NCBI GenBank assembly: GCA_021773355.1
Contig: JAJFKE010000047.1
Coordinates: 1 to 64,000 of the forward strand
Length of the DNA stretch: 64,000 nt
DNA from: Gammaproteobacteria bacterium
GTDB lineage: Bacteria; Pseudomonadota; Gammaproteobacteria; Pseudomonadales; Pseudohongiellaceae
Reading direction: 5' to 3'
Shown here: piece by piece, positions 36,219-45,738 of the stretch
How the letters are laid out: each line of letters opens with the position of its first letter
Numbering within the stretch: the first letter of the stretch is position 1
The notes under the pieces: model-generated
What the model was told of the DNA's origin: nothing
What the model saw: the letters and a program-made list of their open reading frames with translations, nothing else
The model's database searches: none
Made by a program: the position numbers and the translations under genes

Positions 36219-37991
36219 ATGCGAGCCAGTCGTTACCTTATAGCCACAGTAAAGGAAACCCCTTCCGATGCTGAGATCGTTAGCCATCAATTAATGCTGC
36301 GCGCGGGACTAATTCGCAAACTGGCCAGCGGCCTATACACCTGGTTGCCACTGGGCTTGCGCGTATTACATAAAGTTAGCCAAATCGTGCGTGAAGAAAT
36401 GGACAAGTCCGGAGCCATGGAAATATCCATGCCGGTGGTTCAACCGTCAGAACTCTGGGAAGAATCAGGACGCTGGCAGGGTATGGGACCAGAACTACTG
36501 CGTTTTCAAGATCGTCACCAGCGCGACTTTTGCCTGGGGCCTACTCATGAGGAGGTTATAACTGACCTTGTTCGTAATGAATACAGCAGTTACCGACAGC
36601 TTCCTGCGAACCTCTATCAAATCCAAACCAAATTTCGTGACGAGAGAAGACCCAGGTTCGGTGTGATGCGCGCTCGCGAATTCATTATGAAAGATGCCTA
36701 TTCTTTTCACGTAAACCAGGAATCTCTGGACGCCACCTATGCAGTGATGCACGAAACCTACTGCAATATTTTCAACCGCCTGGGATTGAATTTTAGACCG
36801 GTGATAGCCGATTCCGGCAGCATAGGCGGCAGCACTTCGCACGAGTTCCATGTACTGGCGGATAGCGGCGAAGACGAAATCGTGTTTAGCAGTGATTCTG
36901 ACTATGCGGCAAATATTGAGTTGGCTATAGGAACACCATCTATCTCCGATGTTGATATCGACGTTGAACATCAAAGCCTTGAACTTGTTGATACCGGATC
37001 CGCGTTCACCATTGATGAAGTGGCCAAAAAGCTGACAATTAGCCGGCGGCGAATACTAAAAACCCTATTTGTCCACGCTGCTGATAAAGATGGAACTCGA
37101 ACCGATGAACTGGTTGCTCTATTTTTAAGAGGCGATCACGAACTTAACGAAACCAAGGCGCAGACAATTAAAGGATTGACCTCCACAATACTCGCCTCGC
37201 CAATTGAATTCGCTGATGATGAACTTGTTGAAAGAATCATTGGCTGCCCGGTCGGATGTCTCGGGCCCCATGGACTCTCCAAGCTCGGAATTCGGTCAAT
37301 TGCTGATATCAGCGCTAGTGAGATGCGTAATTTTGTCTGCGGCGCTAATCAGGCAGACCATCATTTCATCAACGCCAACTGGCATGATGAATGCCAACCT
37401 GACTACACCATCGACATACGCAAGGTGCAGGAAGGCGATATCAGTCCTGATGGCCAAGGTACCCTATCGATTAAGCGTGGTATCGAGGTTGGCCATATAT
37501 TTCAACTAGGCACTAAATACAGCAAAGCTCTAAACGCAACTGTCCTCGATGAAAATGGCAAATCGGTTGTGATGCCCATGGGCTGCTATGGAATCGGTAT
37601 AACCCGCGTTGTTGCCGCCTGTATAGAACAGAACCATGATGCCCAGGGCATTATTTGGCCAGCAGCTATAGCGCCGTTTCAATTGGTTATCGTACAAATC
37701 GACGCCCACAAATCGGAATCAGTGGCAACGATTTCAGAGAAGCTCTACCAACAAGCGCAGTCGCTTGGAGTAGAGGTGTTGCTCGATGACAGAGACAAGA
37801 AGACTAGCCCCGGTGTGAAATTCGCCGATTCCGAACTTATGGGTATCTCTCACCGCCTGCTTGTCTCTCCCAGATCCCTAGCCGATGGTGTTATCGAATA
37901 TAAAAGCCGGGTCGGCAGCGAAAAGCAACTAATTAACAAAGAAGAAATCTCCGAATTCTTGCACTGTCTGTTTCATCAGGATAGCGAGTAA
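36219..37991 (+). CDS. proS: Prolyl-tRNA synthetase (bacterial type with editing domain)
   Basis: The 590-residue enzyme charges tRNA-Pro. Class II motifs are seen at [17 protein letters not shown] (motif 2) and in the C-terminal [14 protein letters not shown] (motif 3). The insertion (INS) editing domain that hydrolyses Ala-tRNA-Pro occupies about 225-400 ([15 protein letters not shown]), and the C-terminal anticodon domain ends the protein. It starts with ATG at 36219. Confidence 0.96.
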   Translation: MRASRYLIATVKETPSDAEIVSHQLMLRAGLIRKLASGLYTWLPLGLRVLHKVSQIVREEMDKSGAMEISMPVVQPSELWEESGRWQGMGPELLRFQDRHQRDFCLGPTHEEVITDLVRNEYSSYRQLPANLYQIQTKFRDERRPRFGVMRAREFIMKDAYSFHVNQESLDATYAVMHETYCNIFNRLGLNFRPVIADSGSIGGSTSHEFHVLADSGEDEIVFSSDSDYAANIELAIGTPSISDVDIDVEHQSLELVDTGSAFTIDEVAKKLTISRRRILKTLFVHAADKDGTRTDELVALFLRGDHELNETKAQTIKGLTSTILASPIEFADDELVERIIGCPVGCLGPHGLSKLGIRSIADISASEMRNFVCGANQADHHFINANWHDECQPDYTIDIRKVQEGDISPDGQGTLSIKRGIEVGHIFQLGTKYSKALNATVLDENGKSVVMPMGCYGIGITRVVAACIEQNHDAQGIIWPAAIAPFQLVIVQIDAHKSESVATISEKLYQQAQSLGVEVLLDDRDKKTSPGVKFADSELMGISHRLLVSPRSLADGVIEYKSRVGSEKQLINKEEISEFLHCLFHQDSE

Positions 37992-38156
37992 TCCTATTAA
38001 TACTGCATTCGCCGGCCTGGCTTAGGGTCGGCAATAGCTTTTAAGCTCCCCATCTCTAGTTCACCGCCAATCGAATAATCGAAACTCGCTAAGCACAGCG
38101 GAGATAAAGTGGCATATGCCGTATAATGGCTCTTACACATCTGTGATTACTGCCCT

Positions 38157-39527
38157 ATGACAGCTCAATTCTCTCACTTGCAAGCCCTACTGGGCCGTAT
38201 GCGCTCTGCTATTAACAGCTATCTCTGGCAGCAGGATACGACCACCTTAGCTCTTTGGCAGCGAACCTTAGTTCGCAGCTGCCAGATCATAGCCGCGATC
38301 TTGCGCGATCTATTGCAAGGCCAATTGTCGCTGCGCGCGATGAGTCTGGTTTTTACCACCGTGATCGGCTTTTTCCCCTTACTGGCCCTTACCTTCGCGG
38401 TGTTGAAGGGATTGGGCGTGCACAATGCCTTAGAACCCACTCTATTAACCCTGCTACAACCTTTAGGTGAAGGAGCAAATAGCATCACTAGCGATATCCT
38501 GCGTTATGTAGATGCCATTCAAGTGGAGTTGATTGGAGTTACCAGTGTCGGGCTATTACTCTATTTTGCATTGGATATGATGCGTAAAATTGAGTCATCG
38601 TTTAACTATATCTGGTCGGTGAGGCAGGGCAGATCTTGGTCAAACCGGGTTAGCGAATATTTATTTGCCGTGATAGTGAGCCCGCTACTGCTTTTTCTTT
38701 CGATCACAATCACCTCTTCAGTAAATACCAATTTCTTTAGCAATCTAATCGAGAACCTCAGTTACGGCAGTTTCATTCTTGAATTTTTCGCTTTTCTGGC
38801 ACCTATTCTTTTGATGTCTCTTGCCTTCGCATTTGCTTACAGTTTTCTCCCCAATACCAAGGTGCAGTTTGGCTCTGCTTTTATCGGCGGCCTCGTAACA
38901 ACCATCATCTGGAAACTAATGGGCTCAGTATTCCAGGGTTTTTTCATCGCATCTGCTCGAGAATCCATCTACCTCGCCTTTGCCACTGCCGTAGCAGTAA
39001 TGTTCTTCGTCTATATAGGCTGGTTAGTTGCCCTGATTGGTAGCAGCATCGCCTACTATCACCAAAATCCCTCCAAGACCCGAATAAGGCGCGGCGAAAA
39101 TAATCTCAGCCTATTACAACAGGAACAACTAGGACTTAGCCTAGCCTCCGTAATCATTAATCGCTTTCTAGAGGGACAGCCACCGCTAACGGAGAACGAG
39201 CTGATTGCTACTTTAAGCGGTAATTCACTCGGCATAGAGGATTCTCTCTTGATCTTGGAGCAAATTGGTCTGATTAGCCGAACCGCCGATGAACCAGCAC
39301 GCTTCCTTCCAACACGATCAGTAAAGGACTGCACTATGGTTGAGATTTGGAAGGCGCTACGCAATTACAATTCCGATAGCTTTTCGGCAGAGTTCAATAA
39401 CGCAGGCCAACTAAAGGCCAAGGAATTTAATGATAGTGTCGAGGCCATAGTTCAGCAGCAACTAGGAACCAGAACCTTTACCTATGGCAGTATCAAGCCA
39501 ACAGAATCAGAAGGAGAACAGCTGTGA
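38157..39527 (+). CDS. YihY/BrkB-family inner membrane protein
   Basis: A 456-residue protein of the YihY (BrkB, formerly RNase BN) family with six membrane helices in about the first 300 residues (LRAMSLVFTTVIGFFPLLAL; GWLVALIGSSIAYYHQNPS). A cytoplasmic C-terminal region of about 150 residues resembles a winged-helix domain. The RNase BN name came from misassignment and should not be used. The stop overlaps arsC by four bases. Confidence 0.9.
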   Translation: MTAQFSHLQALLGRMRSAINSYLWQQDTTTLALWQRTLVRSCQIIAAILRDLLQGQLSLRAMSLVFTTVIGFFPLLALTFAVLKGLGVHNALEPTLLTLLQPLGEGANSITSDILRYVDAIQVELIGVTSVGLLLYFALDMMRKIESSFNYIWSVRQGRSWSNRVSEYLFAVIVSPLLLFLSITITSSVNTNFFSNLIENLSYGSFILEFFAFLAPILLMSLAFAFAYSFLPNTKVQFGSAFIGGLVTTIIWKLMGSVFQGFFIASARESIYLAFATAVAVMFFVYIGWLVALIGSSIAYYHQNPSKTRIRRGENNLSLLQQEQLGLSLASVIINRFLEGQPPLTENELIATLSGNSLGIEDSLLILEQIGLISRTADEPARFLPTRSVKDCTMVEIWKALRNYNSDSFSAEFNNAGQLKAKEFNDSVEAIVQQQLGTRTFTYGSIKPTESEGEQL

Positions 39528-39880
39528 CCGATATTAGAATCTATCACAACCCAGAATGCTCAAAATCCAGGGCAACACTCGCATTGCTTGAAGAGAACGA
39601 CATCAACCCGGAGATTATTTACTATCTGGAAACTCCACCAAGCATTGAAGAGCTAAAAGACCTACTGCAAAAGCTTGGTTTACAACTACAAGATTTATTG
39701 CGCCGCTCGGAAGACGATTTCGATGCTCTTGGCCTCGATGACGACAGCCTAAGTGAAGAAATAGTGTTCGACCTGGTGCAGAAGCACCCTCATCTTTTGC
39801 AGCGCCCCATAGTGGTAAAGGGCGACAAGGCGATTATTGGCCGACCTCCCGAAAATGTATTGGCCCTGATTGGAGACTAA
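39524..39880 (+). CDS. arsC: ArsC-family arsenate reductase (glutaredoxin-dependent type)
   Basis: A 118-residue thioredoxin-fold protein with the active-site cysteine C12 in HNPECSKSRATLALL and the RPIVV arginine typical of ArsC. The starting codon is GTG at 39524, overlapping the upstream yihY-like gene. There is no ars operon here. The conserved company of yihY and wrbA suggests a housekeeping or redox role, and activity on arsenate is inferred from family only. Confidence 0.88.
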   Translation: MTDIRIYHNPECSKSRATLALLEENDINPEIIYYLETPPSIEELKDLLQKLGLQLQDLLRRSEDDFDALGLDDDSLSEEIVFDLVQKHPHLLQRPIVVKGDKAIIGRPPENVLALIGD

Positions 39881-40483
<603 letters not shown>

Positions 40484-40491
40484 GCAATAGC

Positions 40492-40875
40492 ATGATGACT
40501 TCCAGCCATGCCTTGCCCTTAAAAATTGAGCGAATTCGACTCGCCATTCTCGTCAGTTACTACGCTTTGCTAGCTTATTTTGTAGTGAGCGCCGTTACCG
40601 TGTTTGGGGACTTGCGTGCAGCGAGCGTCGTGATTTGGTTAATACAGGTAGCACCGCTTTTGATTTTTGCGCGGGGCCTACACCGAGCACGGCTGCGCAC
40701 TTACGGCTGGATGTGTTTCGTGATTTTGTTGTACTTTATGCACGGCGTTCTTATCGCCTTCGAGCCGGAACGATTTTGCTTAGGACTTGTTGAAGTCACT
40801 CTCTGCACGGTAATTTTTATACTGCTGATTCTGTTCATACGGGAGTATCGGGCGCATTTTCAAGTTCCCTTGTAA
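40492..40875 (+). CDS. DUF2069 membrane protein
   Basis: A small integral membrane protein (127 residues from ATG 40492) with four predicted helices (LAILVSYYALLAYFVVSAV, VVIWLIQVAPLLIFARGL, YGWMCFVILLYFMHGVLIAF, LVEVTLCTVIFILLILFI). It lies eight bases downstream of wrbA. The family is found beside wrbA in pseudomonads; its function is not known. The frame extends upstream inside wrbA, which is not meaningful. Confidence 0.8.
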   Translation: MMTSSHALPLKIERIRLAILVSYYALLAYFVVSAVTVFGDLRAASVVIWLIQVAPLLIFARGLHRARLRTYGWMCFVILLYFMHGVLIAFEPERFCLGLVEVTLCTVIFILLILFIREYRAHFQVPL

Positions 40876-40894
40876 TAACACCCTTATAGCCATT

Positions 40895-41593
40895 TCACCA
40901 ACCCAGGGTCGACTTCACTAGCGGCACTGTTAGTTTGCGTTGTTGTTGCAGAGTAGTGCGATCCAATTCGTCCAATATCAGCATCAATGCTGAAAAGCTG
41001 CGTTCTGCTCGCAGTAATATGTATTCACCCACAGCGGCAGGCATATCGAATCCTCTCTTCCTGGCGCGCAGCTGCAGCGCTTGTAATTTGTCATCATCAT
41101 TCAATGCTTTGAGCTGCAGTATTAGTCCGGATTGAAGCCTCGAATGTAAGTCGGGTAAATTAATTGCAAGATGTTGCGGCGCCATTTTGCCTGCAATTAG
41201 CAACCGCGTACGGCTGTCTCTGATGGTGTTAAACGCAGTAAACAGAGCCGCTTCCCACTCTTCGTCGGCAGCCATGGCATCGATGTCGTCGATGCAAACC
41301 AGAGAAAGAGTCTCGACTCCCTGCAGAATTTGCGCCCCGAACAGTTGTTTATCTGCCAACGGCAAATAAATTGCGGTACCACCATCAGCCGTGACCGTAT
41401 GACAGGCGGCCTGCAGTAAATGGCTTAGACCGGGCGAACCATGTCCCCACAAGTATAAGTAGCGTTCTCCGCCAGGCAGCTGCAAACAGTCAACCAGCTG
41501 CTGGTTATCAGAACTGGTGAAGAAATTTTCGAATTGAGCATCGTCATCGAGGCCAACCCCCAGCGTCAACTGATGCGGACTAGAAACAGGCAT
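40895..41593 (-). CDS. hda: DnaA regulatory inactivator Hda
   Basis: A DnaA-related AAA+ protein of 232 residues that stimulates ATP hydrolysis by DnaA when bound to the sliding clamp. It shows the DnaA-like YLYLWGHGSPGLSHLLQAA Walker A region, CIDDIDAMA Walker B and the C-terminal SFSALMLILDELDR. The N-terminal QLTLGVGL region corresponds to the usual clamp-binding site. It is convergent with the DUF2069 gene and follows the DUF2066 gene by three bases. Confidence 0.92.
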   Translation of the reverse strand: MPVSSPHQLTLGVGLDDDAQFENFFTSSDNQQLVDCLQLPGGERYLYLWGHGSPGLSHLLQAACHTVTADGGTAIYLPLADKQLFGAQILQGVETLSLVCIDDIDAMAADEEWEAALFTAFNTIRDSRTRLLIAGKMAPQHLAINLPDLHSRLQSGLILQLKALNDDDKLQALQLRARKRGFDMPAAVGEYILLRAERSFSALMLILDELDRTTLQQQRKLTVPLVKSTLGW

Positions 41594-41596
41594 GGC

Positions 41597-42736
41597 TTAA
41601 CGAGTCCAGCGGTAGTGCAATAGAGGCGGAGCGTTTCTGGCTGAGCCTAGATTGGGGGTCGAGCTACTGATGGGCAGAAGGTCTCGATCTAAAGCTATTT
41701 GCTCGTGCAACTGACGACTGTCACCTATTAAACCCAGATGCAGTTCGATGCGCTCTCCATCTAATTCCGCCGTAGTCACCGACTCTACCAGCCCCAGGTT
41801 TTCGACATAGGTCAACAAAGCTGTATAGGCGTTCAGATTCTTAATTCCATCGATACGAAGTCGCACAGTTTCTTGATTAAGCGATTCAGGCAGGATGGCG
41901 AAATAGCCTGCCAGCCGAGTGGTAATTCGATTTAATGGATTGTACAGATAAGATTGCAAATCATTATCAAAACCATCAAACACCTCTGCTTCCTGTTGAA
42001 ATAAAAACTGCCAAAGACCTACCAACTCGCCACTTGCGGTAAAGTGTAAGCGACCCGCCAATATACTGTCCGCGCCATAGCGCTCACTGGCAGCGGAAAT
42101 GGCCTGTTCATCTAAATTCCAAACTACATTTTCAGAGAGACTGCGCCGGTCTTCAAAATCCAGCAGCGGAAAAATAATCGGTAGGCCGCGGTCAGCCGCG
42201 AAGTCCTGCATGGCCGTCACTATTTCAGGATTCGCATCAGCGGTCAGAAAACTGCGCTCCCCGGTGGCGCTTTGCAAAACCATCCAGACAAGTACGCTTG
42301 GTCTGTTGCTATCCCAAACCGGTATATTGGCATCGGATAGCAGATCATCAATCAGCGCGGCAGCGAAGTTAACAGAAATAATACGTTGCTCAACCGTATA
42401 GAACTGCGCTTCATCCGTTGAGGTATTATCTTCGATGGGAAGCTCTACCAATTCGCTGAAATAACCGGTCGCTTCGACAAAATTCTGCGCCTGCGCCACG
42501 GCTCTCTCGATAGCCGGACTCTCCAACCAGCGTGGATCACCGCTTACTTTTACTATTACGGCGGCGAGTGCTTCCCTAAACGCCCGATTGCGCTCAGCTT
42601 CACCGTCATTGGCGACTGCAATTTGTTGGCTGTACAAGCCTGTGACCTGCAGGGCCGTGCTAGGCTGCATGCATAGTAGTTGCAGGACCACAGCAATCAA
42701 CAGGTATTTGGCCGTGATTCGAATAGGCTTAATCAT
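41597..42736 (-). CDS. DUF2066 domain-containing exported protein
   Basis: A conserved protein of unknown function (379 residues from ATG 42736), normally located between hda and purM in pseudomonad relatives. The start gives a clear signal peptide (ITAKYLLIAVVLQLLCMQPSTALQ). The open frame continues 88 codons upstream into the intergenic region with purM, but that part lacks any family features and is not used. hda is three bases downstream, suggesting co-transcription. Confidence 0.85.
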   Translation of the reverse strand: MIKPIRITAKYLLIAVVLQLLCMQPSTALQVTGLYSQQIAVANDGEAERNRAFREALAAVIVKVSGDPRWLESPAIERAVAQAQNFVEATGYFSELVELPIEDNTSTDEAQFYTVEQRIISVNFAAALIDDLLSDANIPVWDSNRPSVLVWMVLQSATGERSFLTADANPEIVTAMQDFAADRGLPIIFPLLDFEDRRSLSENVVWNLDEQAISAASERYGADSILAGRLHFTASGELVGLWQFLFQQEAEVFDGFDNDLQSYLYNPLNRITTRLAGYFAILPESLNQETVRLRIDGIKNLNAYTALLTYVENLGLVESVTTAELDGERIELHLGLIGDSRQLHEQIALDRDLLPISSSTPNLGSARNAPPLLHYRWTR

Positions 42737-42993
42737 GGCGCGATAATACTGTAAATCATTGGACAAGGGGTAACGTATCTGCATCGTTAACAAGTTTAGC
42801 GCGCTGTTGGCGGCGTCAGCTCCCCTCATCGACCAGTTGCCCGCTTTATTCTTGTTGCCAGCGCAGATAGCGGCGCTGCGACTGTTCGCCATATTATTCA
42901 CTGACGCGGGCACTGCATCTTGATAAAATACAGGCTTGATTTTTGGCGGACTTAGTCCAGCTCGATACACTTTAGCAATAAGGGAAATACGCA

Positions 42994-44067
42994 ATGACAC
43001 CAGGCGATGGACAAAATGAGTCCGCCTCTAGCAAAACAGAATCTTTGAGCTATCGTGATGCGGGAGTGGATATAGATGCCGGCAATGCGCTGGTCGACAA
43101 GATAAAAGCGGTAACTCGCAAGACCAATCGCCCAGAGGTGCTATCGGAGTTAGGAGGCTTTGGTGCCCTATGCGAAATACCTGTAAAGTATCAACAACCA
43201 GTTCTGGTATCGGCCACCGATGGTGTTGGCACCAAGTTAAAGCTGGCGATGGAAATGAACAAGCATGACACCATCGGCATCGACCTGGTTGCCATGTGTG
43301 TGAACGATTTGATTGTCTGTGGCGCCGAACCTCTATTCTTTCTCGATTACTACGCTACCGGTGGACTAAATGTCGAGAGTGCTACCCAGGTAGTCACTGG
43401 GATAGGCGCTGGATGTGAACAAGCTGGATGCGCTCTAATCGGCGGTGAAACTGCCGAAATGCCAGGCATGTATTCTGGTGACGATTACGATCTTGCAGGC
43501 TTCTCCGTGGGGGTTGTGGAAAAGTCGAAGATCATAGATCAGAAAAAGGTCGCCATAGGTGACAACTTAATTGGCCTGGCGTCCTCGGGCCCCCACTCTA
43601 ACGGGTATTCTCTTATTCGCAAGATCATCGAAGTCAGCGGTGCCAAGCTGGAGCAGGCATTTGGCGATAGCACTCTAGGGGAAACTCTGCTCACGCCAAC
43701 CACCATTTATGTAAAAACAATCTCTGCCTTAGCGGAGTCTGTGGATATCCATGCACTTGCCCACATCACCGGCGGCGGCATAACCGAAAACCTGCCGCGT
43801 GTGTTACCGGACAATGCGCAGGCGCAGGTCAATCTGGATTCCTGGACGCGTCCGGAAATTTTCAATTGGCTGCAGAAAAAAGGCGGAGTCAGCGATGCAG
43901 AAATGCTACGCACCTTTAATTGTGGAATTGGCATGATTGTCTGTGTTGCAGCCGAGCATACTCAACAGGCCTTGGAGATTTTGAACCAGAATTCGCAGCA
44001 GGCATTTGTTCTCGGTGTTGTTGCGAACCGCGAGCACGCTGACCAAGCCTCAGTCATGATGATCTAA
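42994..44067 (+). CDS. purM: Phosphoribosylformylglycinamidine cyclo-ligase
   Basis: PurM closes the imidazole ring to make AIR in purine synthesis. The 357-residue protein shows [42 protein letters not shown] and [13 protein letters not shown]. The start ATG is preceded by AAGGGAAA. The divergent DUF2066 gene lies 257 nt away, and purN follows 16 nt downstream. Confidence 0.97.
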   Translation: MTPGDGQNESASSKTESLSYRDAGVDIDAGNALVDKIKAVTRKTNRPEVLSELGGFGALCEIPVKYQQPVLVSATDGVGTKLKLAMEMNKHDTIGIDLVAMCVNDLIVCGAEPLFFLDYYATGGLNVESATQVVTGIGAGCEQAGCALIGGETAEMPGMYSGDDYDLAGFSVGVVEKSKIIDQKKVAIGDNLIGLASSGPHSNGYSLIRKIIEVSGAKLEQAFGDSTLGETLLTPTTIYVKTISALAESVDIHALAHITGGGITENLPRVLPDNAQAQVNLDSWTRPEIFNWLQKKGGVSDAEMLRTFNCGIGMIVCVAAEHTQQALEILNQNSQQAFVLGVVANREHADQASVMMI

Positions 44068-44083
44068 GCGAGCTAATTGCAGC

Positions 44084-44734
44084 ATGCAAAACAGAGACCG
44101 TTCAGTAGTAGTGTTAATCTCCGGTAACGGAAGCAACCTTCAAGCCCTAATTAACCACAGTGCAAGCGGTGACTACAGGATCACCGGGGTTATCTCCAAC
44201 AGGGCGGATGCCTATGGGCTGATCAGAGCAAAGCAAAGCGATATTCCCACGGCGGTATTGGATCACCGTGAATATGAAAGCCGTGAGCTGTTCGATCAGG
44301 CATTGGCGAATGCAATAGATAATTATGAGCCCAGCCTGATTGTACTTGCTGGCTTCATGCGAATTCTGGGTGCCAACTTTGTGCAGCGTTACCAGGGCCG
44401 AATCTTGAATATCCATCCTTCGTTGTTGCCCGCCTACCCCGGCACTAACACTCATCAGCGGGTATTAGATGCCGGAGAAAAAATGCACGGGGTGTCGGTG
44501 CATTTTGTCACCGAAGAACTCGATGGCGGCCCCGTCATCGCGCAGGAATCCATTAACATTGAAGCCGGCGACACGGCAGAAAGCCTGGCGATAAAAATTC
44601 ACGAAAAGGAGCACATACTGTACCCAGTCGTTGTTTCCTGGTTTACTGATGGCAGGCTCAGACTTGAATCGAATAAGGCCTATTTAGACCATAAGCCATT
44701 GGCCGATAGCGGCGCCACCATAAACGACTCATGA
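44084..44734 (+). CDS. purN: Phosphoribosylglycinamide formyltransferase
   Basis: PurN transfers a formyl group from 10-formyl-tetrahydrofolate to GAR. The 216-residue product has the phosphate loop ISGNGSNLQAL, the conserved GFMRILG, catalytic N and H in NIHPSLLPAYPG and D in EELDGGPVIAQ. Its stop overlaps the next start codon by four bases (ATGA). Confidence 0.97.
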   Translation: MQNRDRSVVVLISGNGSNLQALINHSASGDYRITGVISNRADAYGLIRAKQSDIPTAVLDHREYESRELFDQALANAIDNYEPSLIVLAGFMRILGANFVQRYQGRILNIHPSLLPAYPGTNTHQRVLDAGEKMHGVSVHFVTEELDGGPVIAQESINIEAGDTAESLAIKIHEKEHILYPVVVSWFTDGRLRLESNKAYLDHKPLADSGATINDS

Positions 44735-45735
44735 ACATTATCAGTAGGGAGCCTCTGAACAAATCTATGACCTCTCTGGCCTACAGCCAATTCTGCTATC
44801 AAGACGTACTTTCGCCGGGCCTGTCAATTAATTGCAACGCGAAGAGCGCACTCGGCGTAAACCCCCGACCGGCGGGGCTTAAGCAGGCGCCGTACTGCGG
44901 CGTTGTCGCGCTTGGCAATGGAATAACCATTAGCTGCGCAGGACGCCTTGCATCAGTGCGCACCAGACTCCGCCAGAGTGGCCATAGACTTGTTCAGAGG
45001 CTCCCTAGTATAACTGCCGCCTGCCTGTTGCTACTGCTCAGTAGCAACAGCCTTTCGCAGTCGTCGCCAGTTATTGAGTACACCGCCAAATACCAGGCCC
45101 GCGCTAACGGCATCGCCGCAACAGCGGAACGCAACCTCAAAAAACTAAGCGGGAATTCTTATCTGTTAAGCAATACGCTGGAGGCAAAACTTGCAGGCCT
45201 AAGCCTCGCGAGGCTGAAGCAAAGCAGTGAATTTGTATTCGATAATGGCGTGCTAGCTCCACAAAATTATTCTTATCTTGTTACCGGCGTGAGCAAAGCC
45301 AACCATACAATTGCGTATAACTGGGACGCAATGTTCGCTATCAGCACTGAGGACGAGAAAAGTTGGCGATTGCCACTAACCGAAGGTGTACTTGATCAGC
45401 TTAGTTACCAGTTTGCGCTTAGACAGGCTCTACCCGAAACCTCTGCCATCGACACCGAGTTCGAATTTTCACTAATCGATGCAGATGAAATAGAAACACA
45501 GCGTTATCGCGTGATGGGCGATGAACTCCTCACCACGCCTCTAGGTGATCTAAATACTGTCAAACTGGAACGCTTACGGGAAGAATCAGATGGCAGGGTC
45601 ACGGAAATTTGGCTGGCACGGGAGTGGAATTTCCTGCTTACACGCATAGAACAAGTGAGCGGATCTGGACTTCGTATTTCACTGCAGCTGGAATCTGCGG
45701 AAATGGACGGTACAAGCGTGACAGCGGCACAATAA
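44731..45735 (+). CDS. DUF3108 exported protein interrupted by an in-frame element
   Basis: The body (from about residue 115) is a DUF3108 protein, a conserved family of unknown function often found beside purN. It begins with ATG at 44731, coupled to purN. After five codons a 259-bp element plus a duplicated TA adds 87 codons in frame, followed by the hydrophobic core SITAACLLLLLSSNSLSQ. If the element and one TA are removed, the start reads MNIISSITAACLLLLLSSNS, a normal signal peptide. In the present form, initiation at the first ATG would bury the signal internally. A GTG inside the element (44956) could give MRTRLRQSGHRLVQRLP before the hydrophobic core, a plausible replacement signal peptide. 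Export and expression are therefore uncertain. Confidence 0.8.
   Translation: MNIISREPLNKSMTSLAYSQFCYQDVLSPGLSINCNAKSALGVNPRPAGLKQAPYCGVVALGNGITISCAGRLASVRTRLRQSGHRLVQRLPSITAACLLLLLSSNSLSQSSPVIEYTAKYQARANGIAATAERNLKKLSGNSYLLSNTLEAKLAGLSLARLKQSSEFVFDNGVLAPQNYSYLVTGVSKANHTIAYNWDAMFAISTEDEKSWRLPLTEGVLDQLSYQFALRQALPETSAIDTEFEFSLIDADEIETQRYRVMGDELLTTPLGDLNTVKLERLREESDGRVTEIWLAREWNFLLTRIEQVSGSGLRISLQLESAEMDGTSVTAAQ
44747..45005. mobile_element. MITE-like element, 259 bp, with 33-bp inverted ends and TA duplication
   Basis: The left end (44747-44779) and inverted right end (44973-45005) agree at 30 of 33 positions; both start GGGAGCCTCTGAACAA. TA flanks both sides (44745-44746 and 45006-45007). There is no transposase. 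Its interior includes GGAATAACCATTAGC, similar to the element at 18906-19076. Length plus TA (261 bp) is a multiple of three, and the interior is open in the host frame. Confidence 0.9.
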
Positions 45736-45738
45736 ACC

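Noticed and set aside
42737..43000. 88-codon upstream extension of the DUF2066 gene
   Set aside because: Lacks family features, would overlap the start of purM, and the ATG at 42736 gives a clean signal peptide.
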